64,000 nt of DNA from Chitinophagales bacterium (GCA_020636575.1 JACJXP010000004.1:108525-172524); one strand, 5' to 3'; positions 17,839-28,150 are shown, numbered from the stretch's first letter. Translations and numbers: made by a program. The notes: generated from the sequence alone by a model not told the origin.

Positions 17839-19353
17839 ATGTCTACTGCCATTGCGGGACAAAAGCCCCGGTTAACACTTGCCCAGATAATCAATATGAG
17901 TGTAGGATTTTTTGGGATCCAATTTGCATTCGGACTTCAGAATGCTAACGTTAGCCGCATTTTCCAAACTTTAGGAGCTGAAATTGAAAAGATACCTATT
18001 CTATGGATAGCTGCTCCTTTAACGGGTCTTATTATCCAGCCTATTATCGGGCACATGAGTGATAAAACCTGGCTTGGAAAGCTTGGTAGAAGAAGACCAT
18101 ATTTTTTGACAGGAGCATTATTTGCATCCTTAGCCTTATTTATTTTTCCGGGAGTTAAGGCGCTTTGGATGGCCGCTGTTATGTTGTGGGTGTTGGATGC
18201 TTCCATTAATATATCAATGGAACCTTTCAGGGCATTTGTTGGTGATATGTTACCAGATTCTCAACGAACAACTGGTTTTGCCATGCAAAGCTTCTTCATT
18301 GGTCTCGGTGCTGTCATTTCTTCGTTGCTACCAGAATTATTAACAAAGATGAATGTGGCTAATACAGCTGCACCCGGGGTTATCCCTGATTCTGTTCGAT
18401 TATCATTTATTATTGGCGCTATTGTTTACATACTGGCAATAAGCTATACAGTATTAACAACCAGGGAGTATTCGCCAGAAGAAATGAAATCCTTTGGCGA
18501 GATCGATCAGGATACTCATAGCATTAATATTAAAACTACCGCCCAGGCTTTTTATAAAAGAGGATCAATTTGGGCCATTATTGGTGTAATTCTTTGTGCG
18601 ATTTTATTTTTTTATAATAAAAATGCCGCCCATCCCCTTGCTAAAGAGCTTTATGTTTTGACCGGGGGTATAACAGTATATGGGTTGTTACAATTAATAT
18701 CAGGGATATTTAAAGCGTCTGATAAAAAAAATGGCTTCCTGGAAGTAATGGACGACCTGAATTTTCTGCCTTCCACTATGAAGAAGCTTGCCATAGTCCA
18801 ATTCTTTTCCTGGTTTGCTTTGTTTTCTATGTGGATATATACGACTACTGCACTTTCTCAACATATTGCCGGTACAACAGATACAACTTCCGAAGCATAC
18901 AATAATATGGGAAATTGGGTAGGGGTGCTTTTTGCATGGTATAACGGTTTCGCGGCTGTATTTGCATTCCTTTTGCCTGTTTTGGCTAAAAAACTATCCA
19001 GGCCTGTCACCCATATGATAGCACTCATAGTAGGTGGTCTTGGCCTTATTTCTTTTTACTTTTTTAAAGATGAGAATTTATTGGTCATCAGTATGGCCGG
19101 TGTTGGACTTGCCTGGTGTAGTATCCTGGCAATGCCCTATTCAATGTTAACTCAGGCTTTACCAGCTAATAAGATGGGAGTGTATATGGGTATATTCAAC
19201 TTCTTCATCGTCATCCCGCAAATACTGGCTGCTACATTACTTGGCTTTTTTACAAAAGATCTGTTCAATGGACAGGCTATTTATACAATTGTATTAGGGG
19301 GTTGCTCAATGATTGTAGCAGCTTTGCTAACATTACGGATAAAGGATAAATAA
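17839..19353 (+). CDS. GPH/SLC45-type sugar (maltose/maltodextrin) permease
   Basis: A 504-residue MFS-fold permease with about 12 membrane helices. GKLGRRRPYFLTGAL in the second cytoplasmic loop is the GPH/SLC45 signature, and FMSVGFFGIQFAFGLQNANVSR-like N-terminal sequence (residues 18-39) is typical of bacterial maltose/sucrose transporters. Its partner is the GH13 amylase gene that starts 2 bp after its stop codon, implying uptake of the released maltooligosaccharides. The ATG at 17839 is chosen over a TTG two codons upstream. Confidence 0.88.
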   Translation: MSTAIAGQKPRLTLAQIINMSVGFFGIQFAFGLQNANVSRIFQTLGAEIEKIPILWIAAPLTGLIIQPIIGHMSDKTWLGKLGRRRPYFLTGALFASLALFIFPGVKALWMAAVMLWVLDASINISMEPFRAFVGDMLPDSQRTTGFAMQSFFIGLGAVISSLLPELLTKMNVANTAAPGVIPDSVRLSFIIGAIVYILAISYTVLTTREYSPEEMKSFGEIDQDTHSINIKTTAQAFYKRGSIWAIIGVILCAILFFYNKNAAHPLAKELYVLTGGITVYGLLQLISGIFKASDKKNGFLEVMDDLNFLPSTMKKLAIVQFFSWFALFSMWIYTTTALSQHIAGTTDTTSEAYNNMGNWVGVLFAWYNGFAAVFAFLLPVLAKKLSRPVTHMIALIVGGLGLISFYFFKDENLLVISMAGVGLAWCSILAMPYSMLTQALPANKMGVYMGIFNFFIVIPQILAATLLGFFTKDLFNGQAIYTIVLGGCSMIVAALLTLRIKDK

Positions 19354-19355
19354 TT

Positions 19356-21230
19356 ATGAAACGATCATTGCTTTTTTTATTCATTCTAATTTCTCTAAAG
19401 TCTTTCTCCCAGGATCTTTATCCCACACATTGGTGGGTGGGTATGAACAATCCCGAATTACAGTTGATCATTCATCGGCAAAATGTGGCTCATGAAACTG
19501 TGACCCTTATGAAATATAAAGGAGTCAAAGTAGTCAGGCAACATAAAATGGAAAGCCCAAACTACCTGCTTCTTGATCTGGAGATATCAAAAAAAGCAAA
19601 ACCGGGAAAACTGGAGTTCAAAATTACCAACCTGCAATCACCAGAAGCTGTTAGTTATAAAACATTTCAATATGAACTAAAGTCCCGCAGTACAGAAAAT
19701 GGAAAGACAAGAGTGCTGGGGGTTAATAGCAGTGATTTTGTTTACCTGCTGATGCCGGATCGTTTTAGTAATGGAGATCCTTCTAATGACAGATTCACAG
19801 ATCTGCGTGATACTGATCTTGATAGAAATGATAAATATGCAAGACATGGTGGCGATTGTAAAGGTGTTGTAAACAAACTGGACTATTTAAAGGATATGGG
19901 TGTTACTACAATTTGGTGTACTCCTTTAATAGAGAATGATATGCCAAGAATGAAAGAAGTAGGATATGAATTGGCAGGATTTCACGGATACTGGTTTACT
20001 GATCATTACAAGATCGACAAACGATATGGCGGCAATGAAGCATATAAATCAATGATAGCTGCAGCGCATAGCAAAGGGCTGAAAGTAATACATGATGCTG
20101 TTTATAATCATGTTGGCCTGTATCATTGGATGAATCTTGACCCTCCGGCAAAAGACTGGATAAATCAATGGCCGGAGTTTACACCTCCCAATCACCGGGA
20201 TGCTGCAGTGTTTGACCCACATGGGTCAGTTTATGATAATACGAACATGCTGAAGGGATGGTTCGTACGTCATTTACCGGATCTAAATCTTGCAAATACG
20301 TATGTCGCCAATTATCTTATTCAAAATGCTATATGGTTAGTGGAAGAATTTGGATTTGATGGGTTTCGTGTTGATACCTATAAGTATTGTGATGAGCAAT
20401 TTCTTAATAATGTGAACGCTGCATTATTGGATCAATATCCTACAGTTACAACTTTTGTGGAAGCATGGGGACATGATGTAGCTGCTAATGCGTATTTCGT
20501 TCAGAACACAATGGATCTTCCATTTAATCATAATGCCATGGGCGCATTGGATTTTCCATTATGTGAGGCAATTCATAATAGTCTGACGAGACCTGCAGAG
20601 TGGACAGGTGGAATAAATGCACTTTATTTAACACTGGCAGAGGATTTTCTCTATAAAGATCCCATGAAGAATTGTTTATTCCTTGACAATCATGACATGA
20701 ATCGTTTCTTTTCTGTAGTTGGTGAGGATCTGCAGAAATTCAAAGCCGGTATGGCGCTTTTGTTGACAATGCGTGGTATACCACAGTTATATTATGGAGA
20801 TGAGATACTGATGAAAAACTTTAAAAATCCTACAGACCAGGAAGTAAGATTGGATTTTCCGGGTGGCTGGGCTGGTGATCCGGTAAATAAATTCCAGGCA
20901 AGCGGAAGAACAAAAGAAGAAAATGAAGCATTTGAGTATATAAAAACGCTGGCCAATTACCGAAAAAAATCAACTGCGATCGGTAAAGGAAAATTAATGC
21001 AATACATTCCCCAGAATGCTGTTTATACCTATTTCAGGTATGATGATCAGCAAACGGTAATGGTAATGATGAATACTGGTAATGAAACCCGTAAAGTAAA
21101 CACACAACGTTTCAATGAAAGAACTGACGGGTTTACTTCGGTAAAAAATATTATTACCGGCCAGGTGCTGCCATTGGATCAAATTGAATTGAAACCCTGG
21201 GAAACCTTTATTGGCGAATTGGTAAAGTAA
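19356..21230 (+). CDS. Exported GH13 alpha-amylase/neopullulanase (SusA/cyclomaltodextrinase-like)
   Basis: A 624-residue glycoside hydrolase with a signal peptide (KRSLLFLFILISLKSFSQ). Domains in order: cyclomaltodextrinase N-terminal domain (about 20-110), catalytic barrel (125-540), C-terminal beta domain (550-620). Catalytic residues are Asp340 in GFRVDTYKY (nucleophile), Glu369 in TFVEAWG (acid/base) and Asp447 in LDNHDMNRF; region I is DAVYNHVG. It would hydrolyse alpha-1,4 and perhaps alpha-1,6 links in starch, pullulan or cyclodextrins in the periplasm. It is coupled to the upstream permease gene. Confidence 0.93.
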   Translation: MKRSLLFLFILISLKSFSQDLYPTHWWVGMNNPELQLIIHRQNVAHETVTLMKYKGVKVVRQHKMESPNYLLLDLEISKKAKPGKLEFKITNLQSPEAVSYKTFQYELKSRSTENGKTRVLGVNSSDFVYLLMPDRFSNGDPSNDRFTDLRDTDLDRNDKYARHGGDCKGVVNKLDYLKDMGVTTIWCTPLIENDMPRMKEVGYELAGFHGYWFTDHYKIDKRYGGNEAYKSMIAAAHSKGLKVIHDAVYNHVGLYHWMNLDPPAKDWINQWPEFTPPNHRDAAVFDPHGSVYDNTNMLKGWFVRHLPDLNLANTYVANYLIQNAIWLVEEFGFDGFRVDTYKYCDEQFLNNVNAALLDQYPTVTTFVEAWGHDVAANAYFVQNTMDLPFNHNAMGALDFPLCEAIHNSLTRPAEWTGGINALYLTLAEDFLYKDPMKNCLFLDNHDMNRFFSVVGEDLQKFKAGMALLLTMRGIPQLYYGDEILMKNFKNPTDQEVRLDFPGGWAGDPVNKFQASGRTKEENEAFEYIKTLANYRKKSTAIGKGKLMQYIPQNAVYTYFRYDDQQTVMVMMNTGNETRKVNTQRFNERTDGFTSVKNIITGQVLPLDQIELKPWETFIGELVK

Positions 21231-21233
21231 CCG

Positions 21234-21965
21234 TTACAGGAATATATTCCAGACTGACTGTTGCCCCCAGCTTCCCCAGCCACTGGTGGCTTTTTGAACA
21301 GACTCCCTTAATTCATTTGCATTTTTCTTCTTCCCTTTTGAGGGTGGTGTAACAATAGCTGTGTTTACTCCATTTACCTGTAATTTGGTAGCAATCCAGC
21401 TGGTGTACATACGGGGAATAGTAATGCCCAATATCATACCCGGCAATCCATTTATGCTCATGGGGCCGCCACTGATCATGATCTCATCTGTATAAAAAGC
21501 GAAGACGTAAACACTGTCAAATATGACCCCCTGGGCTTTGCGGCAATTAAAACCGGCGATCAACCGGGTTTCATTAGGGACCAGTTTCCAGTCGATCTTC
21601 ATCAATGAGTCGCTTAATAAATAAGTATCATCAAATACAAACTTTTTATTGGAATAGATACCTGTTTCATAGTTGCTGAACCATACATTCTCATCCTCGT
21701 AATTATTCCGGTTCCAGGGCAAATTGCTTTTTTCATCCCTGTGATCAAATTGATAAATGGCCTTGTTATTATCGAACGTATAGTTGAAATAGGTGGTGGA
21801 GAACTGGGGATACTTGTCTTTGAACATCTCACCAAAGATCCCGTCGCCGAATAATTTATAATTGTTTGTCCGTACTTCAAATTCGATCTTCCCGCTTTCA
21901 ATGAACTGCTGGGAAAAACCCTGCAGGCTGAAAGAAATAGAAATTATAAAGAGTATCTTTTTCAT
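21234..21965 (-). CDS. GLPGLI family protein
   Basis: A 243-residue secreted protein named for its signature; here INGLPGMILGITIPRMYTSW sits near residue 175. Signal peptide is KKILFIISISFSLQGFSQQ. The family is restricted to Bacteroidota and typically sits beside a TonB-receptor-like outer-membrane barrel, as here (the barrel gene ends 13 bp upstream). The function is unknown; a role with the barrel in export or uptake is inference from recurrent pairing. Confidence 0.88.
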   Translation of the reverse strand: MKKILFIISISFSLQGFSQQFIESGKIEFEVRTNNYKLFGDGIFGEMFKDKYPQFSTTYFNYTFDNNKAIYQFDHRDEKSNLPWNRNNYEDENVWFSNYETGIYSNKKFVFDDTYLLSDSLMKIDWKLVPNETRLIAGFNCRKAQGVIFDSVYVFAFYTDEIMISGGPMSINGLPGMILGITIPRMYTSWIATKLQVNGVNTAIVTPPSKGKKKNANELRESVQKATSGWGSWGQQSVWNIFL

Positions 21966-21977
21966 AAATATTTTTTA

Positions 21978-24746
21978 TCAGAAACCATTTGTTGGTTTCC
22001 CGTTTTTAGAAATATTCCAGGTAAGTGTCACTAACCAGAAACGCTTTAAAGTGGTATAAAAGGATTCTGTAAAGCTATAGCCCGAGAAGCTCCGGTTGTA
22101 ACCCCTGTTCTCGTTAAGGATATCAAAAACATCAAACTTTAGTTCCAATTGATTCTCCTTCATGAATAGTTTGGTCAATGAAGCATTCCATGTGGTGAAA
22201 TTATTATTCTGTGAGAACCGCGGATCTTTTTGGCGTATCTGTGTTTCGGCGCTGGTACTGATCTCGAATTTCATCGGTAAGGTCACCCTGACATTGCTCC
22301 AGCCTTGTAGCTGCCAGTAACTGGCATTGGCAGCAGTATTTACGGTCGCTTTTGAATTGACCCAGCTAATGGATGGGCTGAAATAAAAGTTGAATTTGTT
22401 CTCTTTGTATCTGTTGATGTCAAAGCCAACACCAATGTTCCTTGTTGTAGTGCTGTTTTTTACACCATTGATAAAATCAATATTCCTGTAAGCATTACCT
22501 CTTGGGCCAAAGCCTATTTGAACTTTATTTTTAAGCCTGAAGCTGTAGCTGGTGTATAAATTGATATTGTATGCGCCATTGCTATTGATGGTTTGATAAG
22601 TTCGTTTGCCAACATTGTCAATGACACTCGACTGAACAAAAGCATTCTGTGTAGTGCCAAAGCTAAGGGATGACATGAAAAATCTTTCTTTTAATACGTT
22701 ATTGGTTACATAATTTAATGAAAAACTATGGCGAAACGATTGAAGAAGGTCTGGATTACCAAGATATATATTCAACGGATCGGTATTGACCCGGATGGGT
22801 TGTAATTGTTCCAGGGTAGGAGCTGAGGTGGAACCGTAATAATTAAATCGGATACTTGTTGTGGGTTTGAATTTATATTGAAACTGTGCTCTTGGAAAAA
22901 AGTTGGTGAAATTATAATTGGTTTTGTTACCTGCGGTTATGTTCTTCTGTATAAAATTGCTGAAACCAACCGAAAGGCCGAATGAATAATTATATTCTCT
23001 TGTATTTTTTCTGAAATTCAAACCCGGAGTATTCACCAGCCTGTCAAATACAAATGAATTACTTAAGGTATCCACAAGATCCTCGTACTTACCGTTATTA
23101 CTTTTTTTGAAAGTGAGCCTTTCATTCTCATTACTGTTCCAGGCAATGGAATGGCTAAGTTCCATGTAAAAATCTTTACCCAGGGGCTCGGTATATGCGA
23201 TCTTGGTAGACAGGCTTTTTGCATTACTGTTCTGTACATTCAGCTGATCAACGATCTCGGTACTGTCAATAACACCATTCTTGAAGAAATTATTTTCAGA
23301 ATACAATAAGCCTTCGTTTTTATTATGAGTACTGCTAAAGTCAGTATTGATAGAAAGGGTGCGGGAAAGTTTTTTGAACTTATGTCGCCACAACAGGGAG
23401 GAGGTCAGGTTATCAGATTCAGTAGTATTATCGCTGTTGCGGTTACTGTTATTAATAAAGCTGCCATCATCTGTCAGGATCTCCGAATAATACTCCGAAT
23501 TGTTGGTAACATTACGTTTATTGAACCGGCTTGTCCATTTTAGCGAATTGGCAGAGTCAATATTAAAGTCCATGGTCAGGTTCATAGAATGCTTGATATT
23601 GGACTTGAAATTATCAGAGAAACTGTTTTGCTTCCAGCTGCTGTCGGGTTGGAAAATATTGGAGAAGGTTGAACTGCGGGCCGGGGCATTTACTTTGCTG
23701 AACTTGTACCCGGAATTGAAGCTTTGTTTATCATCCTTGCCAAACTTATTGCTGTAATGTAAACCACCGTTCCAGTTAGTAGGGATACCATTACTGCCTC
23801 CCCGATAACTATCATCAGCGTCGGTGGTTATACCAATGAACATACCCCCGTCATCACTAATTCCGCTGACCATATTATCAGAGCCGCCATAGTTCTGGGC
23901 ATCACTCCAGTCAAGATTTGTTTGTCCCGTATTGCTCATGATGCCATAACCTGCCAGTTTTCGTTTATCCTTGAAGGAATTCAGCATAAGGGCATTGCTG
24001 AATTTGTCTTTCAGGCCGCCACCCAGCTCTGCTTTTCCAAAATAGCCTTCCTTTCGTTTCATTTTTAAATTGATCGTCTTATCCCTTACGCCATCATCAA
24101 TACCTGTGAACTCAGCCTGGTCACTTTTTTTATCAAACACTTCAACTTCTTTCACAGCATCTGCTCTTAAATTTTTGGTGGCAATGCCCGGGTCAGTTCC
24201 AAAAAATTCCTCTCCGTCTACCAATACCTTGGTCACTCTTTCGCCCATCGCCGTTATTTTTCCATCCTTATCCACCTGTATGCCCGGTAACCTTCTCAGC
24301 AACTCTTCAACATTAGCGCCGGGTCTTACTTTAAAACTATCTGCAGTGTAAATGGTGGTATCTCCTTTTATCCGTATAGGTGAGCCACTTTTAATAATAA
24401 CCTCTGCAAGCAACTTGCTTTTGGGTACCATGTATATATCTCCCAACTTCTTTTCTGTTCCGGCAGGTAGTTCAATCGCATCAAAATAATCTCCCATATA
24501 AGGGTGAGTGATCATGATAATGTAGCTACCTTCGGTAAGCGTATTAATAGCAAAGTTTCCGTCCTTCAATACCCGGGTATATTTCACCAGTACAGAATCA
24601 GATTGGCGAAGAATGGAAACAACAGCATTAGAAAGGTCTTTGTGATCTACGGAGTCGCTTACGTTGCCTTTAATGGAGGAACTTTGTGCATGGGCAATTG
24701 TTATTATTACCGTTAGTAGCAATAACAGAACGAAATGTTTTCTCAT
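21978..24746 (-). CDS. Outer-membrane beta-barrel protein, TonB-receptor-like, with CarboxypepD-reg-like domain
   Basis: A 922-residue outer-membrane protein. After the signal peptide there is a carboxypeptidase regulatory-like beta domain (about 22-105). A plug-like domain follows (about 130-240), with GANVEELLRRLPGIQV and TKVLVDGEEFFG. The rest is a long barrel of the OMP_b-brl_3 kind. It lacks the SusC signature and no SusD gene is nearby, so it is not a classical glycan importer. It probably works with the GLPGLI protein encoded 13 bp downstream. Substrate is unknown. Confidence 0.87.
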   Translation of the reverse strand: MRKHFVLLLLLTVIITIAHAQSSSIKGNVSDSVDHKDLSNAVVSILRQSDSVLVKYTRVLKDGNFAINTLTEGSYIIMITHPYMGDYFDAIELPAGTEKKLGDIYMVPKSKLLAEVIIKSGSPIRIKGDTTIYTADSFKVRPGANVEELLRRLPGIQVDKDGKITAMGERVTKVLVDGEEFFGTDPGIATKNLRADAVKEVEVFDKKSDQAEFTGIDDGVRDKTINLKMKRKEGYFGKAELGGGLKDKFSNALMLNSFKDKRKLAGYGIMSNTGQTNLDWSDAQNYGGSDNMVSGISDDGGMFIGITTDADDSYRGGSNGIPTNWNGGLHYSNKFGKDDKQSFNSGYKFSKVNAPARSSTFSNIFQPDSSWKQNSFSDNFKSNIKHSMNLTMDFNIDSANSLKWTSRFNKRNVTNNSEYYSEILTDDGSFINNSNRNSDNTTESDNLTSSLLWRHKFKKLSRTLSINTDFSSTHNKNEGLLYSENNFFKNGVIDSTEIVDQLNVQNSNAKSLSTKIAYTEPLGKDFYMELSHSIAWNSNENERLTFKKSNNGKYEDLVDTLSNSFVFDRLVNTPGLNFRKNTREYNYSFGLSVGFSNFIQKNITAGNKTNYNFTNFFPRAQFQYKFKPTTSIRFNYYGSTSAPTLEQLQPIRVNTDPLNIYLGNPDLLQSFRHSFSLNYVTNNVLKERFFMSSLSFGTTQNAFVQSSVIDNVGKRTYQTINSNGAYNINLYTSYSFRLKNKVQIGFGPRGNAYRNIDFINGVKNSTTTRNIGVGFDINRYKENKFNFYFSPSISWVNSKATVNTAANASYWQLQGWSNVRVTLPMKFEISTSAETQIRQKDPRFSQNNNFTTWNASLTKLFMKENQLELKFDVFDILNENRGYNRSFSGYSFTESFYTTLKRFWLVTLTWNISKNGKPTNGF

Positions 24747-24861
24747 GGCTGGTATTAGGTTAAGGTGTTGGTTTTTGTGCGGCTAAGCTATTAAACTAAT
24801 TCTTTAGTTATACCACCATTCGTGTAATTTTAAGTTAAAGCTTAGCAACAACTAATTTGTT

Positions 24862-26925
24862 ATGAGTAAAAAAATTAATAAATCCACAAAACCAGCAGCC
24901 AAAAAAGCAAAAAAGGTAACGGTTAGCAATAAATCGCTTGGAAATAAAGCCGGAAAAACTTCTAAAGTGACAAAGGATAATAAAAAAACAAAATATGAAG
25001 AGCAGAATTTTGTGGATACCACAAAGTCGGTTTGGAATTATTCTATGCTGACAGATGAAGATGTTCAGAATTATCAAAACGGCACCAATTACCACTTATA
25101 CAAGAAGTTTGGTTCACATTCCATACAGGTCAATGATGTGTGGGGCATGTATTTCTGTGTTTGGGCGCCAAATGCTACTCAACTTTCTGTAATAGGCAAC
25201 TTCAACGACTGGAAAGAAGGGGAATATGATCTATACCCCCGATGGGATAATAGCGGTATATGGGAAGGTTTTATTCCGGGATTTAAACTGGGAGAGGTAT
25301 ATAAATACCACATGATCGGCTATGCGAAAAGAAAAATAACCAAGGGGGATCCTTTTGCTAATTTCTGGGAGAAAAGACCACAGACAGCCAGCATTTCATG
25401 GGATATGTTTTATGAATGGAATGATAAGGAGTGGATGAAGAAAAGAAAGAAACACAATGATCTGGATGCTCCATGGAGTGTTTATGAAGTACACCTGGCC
25501 AGTTGGCAAAGACCCGATAAGGGCGATGAAGAAAGCTATAACACTTACGACCAGATAAGAGAGAGACTGGTTCCCTATGTAAAAGAAATGGGATTTACCC
25601 ATGTGGAGTTTATGCCGGTAATGGAACATCCTTTTGATGGCAGCTGGGGCTACCAGTGTACCGGTTTTTTTGCAGCTACTTCCCGTTTTGGTGATCCACA
25701 GGGGCTCATGAAATTGATAGATGCATTTCACCAGGAAGGGATCGGGGTGATCCTGGATTGGGTGCCATCACATTTCCCTTATGATTCTCATGGCCTTTTT
25801 ATGTTTGATGGAACACATACTTACGAGTATGCCGATATGCGTAAAGGGTTTCACCCGGACTGGAACAGCTATATTTTTAATTACAAGAGGGGGGAGGTGA
25901 AGTCATTCCTGATCAGCAGCGCCATGTACTGGTTCGATATGTTTCATATTGATGGTATCCGTGTGGATGCAGTAAGCTCCATGCTGAAACTAAATTATTC
26001 AAGGGAGCATGGGCAATGGGAGCCGAATGAATATGGTGGCGATGGCAACCTGGAAGCCATTGCTTTTATAAAAGATCTTAATGAAACGATCTTCCGTGAT
26101 TTTCCTGATGTGCAGACCATTGCAGAGGAAGCAACGGATTGGCCGGGTGTTTCTAAACCTACCTATGCCGGTGGTCTTGGCTTTGGTATGAAGTGGATGA
26201 TGGGATGGATGCATGACACATTGGATTATTTTAAAATCGATACAGTTTTCCGGCAATTTCACCAGGATAAGTTTTCATTCAGCATGATGTATTATTATGA
26301 TGAAAACTTTATGCTGCCCTTTAGCCATGATGAAGTAGTGCATGGCAAAAGCCCTATGCTGTATAAAATGCCGGGTGATGAGTGGCAGAAGTTTGCCAAC
26401 CTACGATTGTTGTATACATATATGTGGACACATCCCGGGGCTAAGCTATTGTTCATGGGAGATGAGTTTGGACAAACATCCGAGTGGAATTATAAATCAG
26501 AACTGGATTGGGAACTATTACAATACGACGGTCATAAGCTACTGAAAGATTGCGTAGCTGATCTCAATGCTTTATTGAGGTCAGAGCCGGCAATGCATCA
26601 GAATCAATTCAATATATATGGGTTTGAATGGGTGGATCTGAGCCACAGAGACGAGGCAGTAATGGTGTACAGGCGGAAAGGAAAGAAACCAGCAGACGAC
26701 CTATTGATCATTCTGAATATGAAACCTGTTGTGCATAATGATTGGGAAATTTACGTAAATGATAAAGTATTTCAACGTGAAATCTTCAATAGCAACGATA
26801 AAAAATATTGGGGCACCGGTGACGTTTTTAACCCCGAAATAAGGGGAGAATTGGTCGATAAAAAGGAAAAGCGATACAAGCTTATCGTAAATCTACCTCC
26901 CCTCAGTGGTATCATTCTGAAATAA
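24862..26925 (+). CDS. glgB: 1,4-alpha-glucan branching enzyme (GH13, CBM48)
   Basis: A 687-residue enzyme that makes alpha-1,6 branches in glycogen. Domains: Lys-rich N-terminal extension (1-45), CBM48 (about 90-180, VWAPNATQLSVIGNFNDW), catalytic GH13 barrel (about 200-570), C-terminal beta domain. Nucleophile Asp369 is in DGIRVDAVSSML; the acid/base Glu is in TIAEEATDWPGV; the third carboxylate is in SHDEVVHGKS. The Lys-rich, low-complexity start is unusual for GlgB and could bind polyanions. It completes the glgA-glgC set, although the GLPGLI/barrel pair separates it from them. Confidence 0.95.
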   Translation: MSKKINKSTKPAAKKAKKVTVSNKSLGNKAGKTSKVTKDNKKTKYEEQNFVDTTKSVWNYSMLTDEDVQNYQNGTNYHLYKKFGSHSIQVNDVWGMYFCVWAPNATQLSVIGNFNDWKEGEYDLYPRWDNSGIWEGFIPGFKLGEVYKYHMIGYAKRKITKGDPFANFWEKRPQTASISWDMFYEWNDKEWMKKRKKHNDLDAPWSVYEVHLASWQRPDKGDEESYNTYDQIRERLVPYVKEMGFTHVEFMPVMEHPFDGSWGYQCTGFFAATSRFGDPQGLMKLIDAFHQEGIGVILDWVPSHFPYDSHGLFMFDGTHTYEYADMRKGFHPDWNSYIFNYKRGEVKSFLISSAMYWFDMFHIDGIRVDAVSSMLKLNYSREHGQWEPNEYGGDGNLEAIAFIKDLNETIFRDFPDVQTIAEEATDWPGVSKPTYAGGLGFGMKWMMGWMHDTLDYFKIDTVFRQFHQDKFSFSMMYYYDENFMLPFSHDEVVHGKSPMLYKMPGDEWQKFANLRLLYTYMWTHPGAKLLFMGDEFGQTSEWNYKSELDWELLQYDGHKLLKDCVADLNALLRSEPAMHQNQFNIYGFEWVDLSHRDEAVMVYRRKGKKPADDLLIILNMKPVVHNDWEIYVNDKVFQREIFNSNDKKYWGTGDVFNPEIRGELVDKKEKRYKLIVNLPPLSGIILK

Positions 26926-27037
26926 CTACTATTTTAACCCTCCCACGGGTAAAATTAGCCTGTACAAGTTTTGATTAGTTATGCGTAGCATCTATTTTGC
27001 CATAAGATATTTTGTGTCAGAATTAAAATTCATCCCT

Positions 27038-28102
27038 ATGAACCGCTACGTATTTACTGCTGCAATCATTTTTATTCTTTCAGCGCAAACCAATGCTCAA
27101 ACTTCAATTACGCCATTAACCGGGTTAGTGGATAGTGCTGATTATTTTCTGCAAAAAGGATTGGCTGAAAAAGAAAAAGGACGCAGACTGGAGTCATTAA
27201 AGAATTTCGAGAAAGCTGCTGATTATGATACTGAGAATAAAGCGATCACTTCTGAATTAGCTTCTGCTTATCATGATCTTCGCAAGTATAACCAGGCAAG
27301 AATGATGTATATCAAACTGGTTGATATGGGAGAAGCAACCCCCGCTAATTTAAAAATGGTGGTTCAGCTTTCGTTCCAGTTAAAACAACATGATGATGTG
27401 CTGGTATATGCCAGGCGATTAAAAAAATCTTACCCTGCAGAAAAAGTGAGTTATTACATGGGTAAAGTGAATTATGATACGGATAATTATGGCGAGGCCA
27501 TCAAATATCTTGGTGAAGCTGCCAAAGAAGATCCTACCAATGCAGAAGTACCTTACCTGATTGCCCGTAGCTATGCAGATATGATGAATTATAAGCAGGC
27601 GATCCCTTATTTCAAAAAAGCGATCGAATTAGATCCATCACAGAACTACTGGATATACGAACTGGGCCTGATCTGCTATGCTATGCATGATGATCAGAAT
27701 GCACTGAAATATATTATTGAGGCAGGTGATAAAGGATACAAGAAGACAAGCGATTATATGGAGAACCTGGGCATTGCTTACCTGAATGTGGGCAATCTTG
27801 ATGAGGGTGTAGGTATCCTGAAAGAGATACTGGTAAAAAGGCCCAGTGATATGAATATCCTGAATATGGTGGCCGAAGCTTATTATTACAAGAGAAAATA
27901 CAAAGAAGCGATCGAATACTGGGATAAGGTGTTAGAGTATGATAATGAAAATGCTTCTTCACTGTATATGATCGGGATGAGCTACCAGAAAATGGGTGGC
28001 GGTGAGAACAAGCAAAAAGGTATCCAGCTTTGTGATAAAGCCATCGAAATGGATCCAAGTCTTGCCGTTTACAAGCAAAAGAAAATGATGGCCGGATTGT
28101 AA
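27038..28102 (+). CDS. Secreted tetratricopeptide-repeat protein
   Basis: A 354-residue periplasmic protein with a signal peptide (NRYVFTAAIIFILSAQTNAQ) and about eight TPR units from residue 35 to the end, such as YGEAIKYLGEAAKEDPTNAE and YKQAIPYFKKAIELDPSQ. The ATG at 27038 is chosen because it starts the signal peptide; an in-frame ATG 57 bp upstream would bury it. TPRs mediate protein contacts, partner unknown. It is convergent with argS, with a bidirectional terminator between. Confidence 0.85.
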   Translation: MNRYVFTAAIIFILSAQTNAQTSITPLTGLVDSADYFLQKGLAEKEKGRRLESLKNFEKAADYDTENKAITSELASAYHDLRKYNQARMMYIKLVDMGEATPANLKMVVQLSFQLKQHDDVLVYARRLKKSYPAEKVSYYMGKVNYDTDNYGEAIKYLGEAAKEDPTNAEVPYLIARSYADMMNYKQAIPYFKKAIELDPSQNYWIYELGLICYAMHDDQNALKYIIEAGDKGYKKTSDYMENLGIAYLNVGNLDEGVGILKEILVKRPSDMNILNMVAEAYYYKRKYKEAIEYWDKVLEYDNENASSLYMIGMSYQKMGGGENKQKGIQLCDKAIEMDPSLAVYKQKKMMAGL

Positions 28103-28120
28103 AAAATATTCAATGAAGAG

Positions 28121-28150
28121 AAAAGCAATCATTCTACAGTGATTGCTTTT
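28121..28150. terminator. Bidirectional intrinsic terminator between the TPR gene and argS
   Basis: Perfect 11-bp arms AAAAGCAATCA (28121-28131) and TGATTGCTTTT (28140-28150), 8-base loop, with T-rich sequence on the 3' side in both directions. It serves the convergent TPR and argS genes. Confidence 0.85.
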
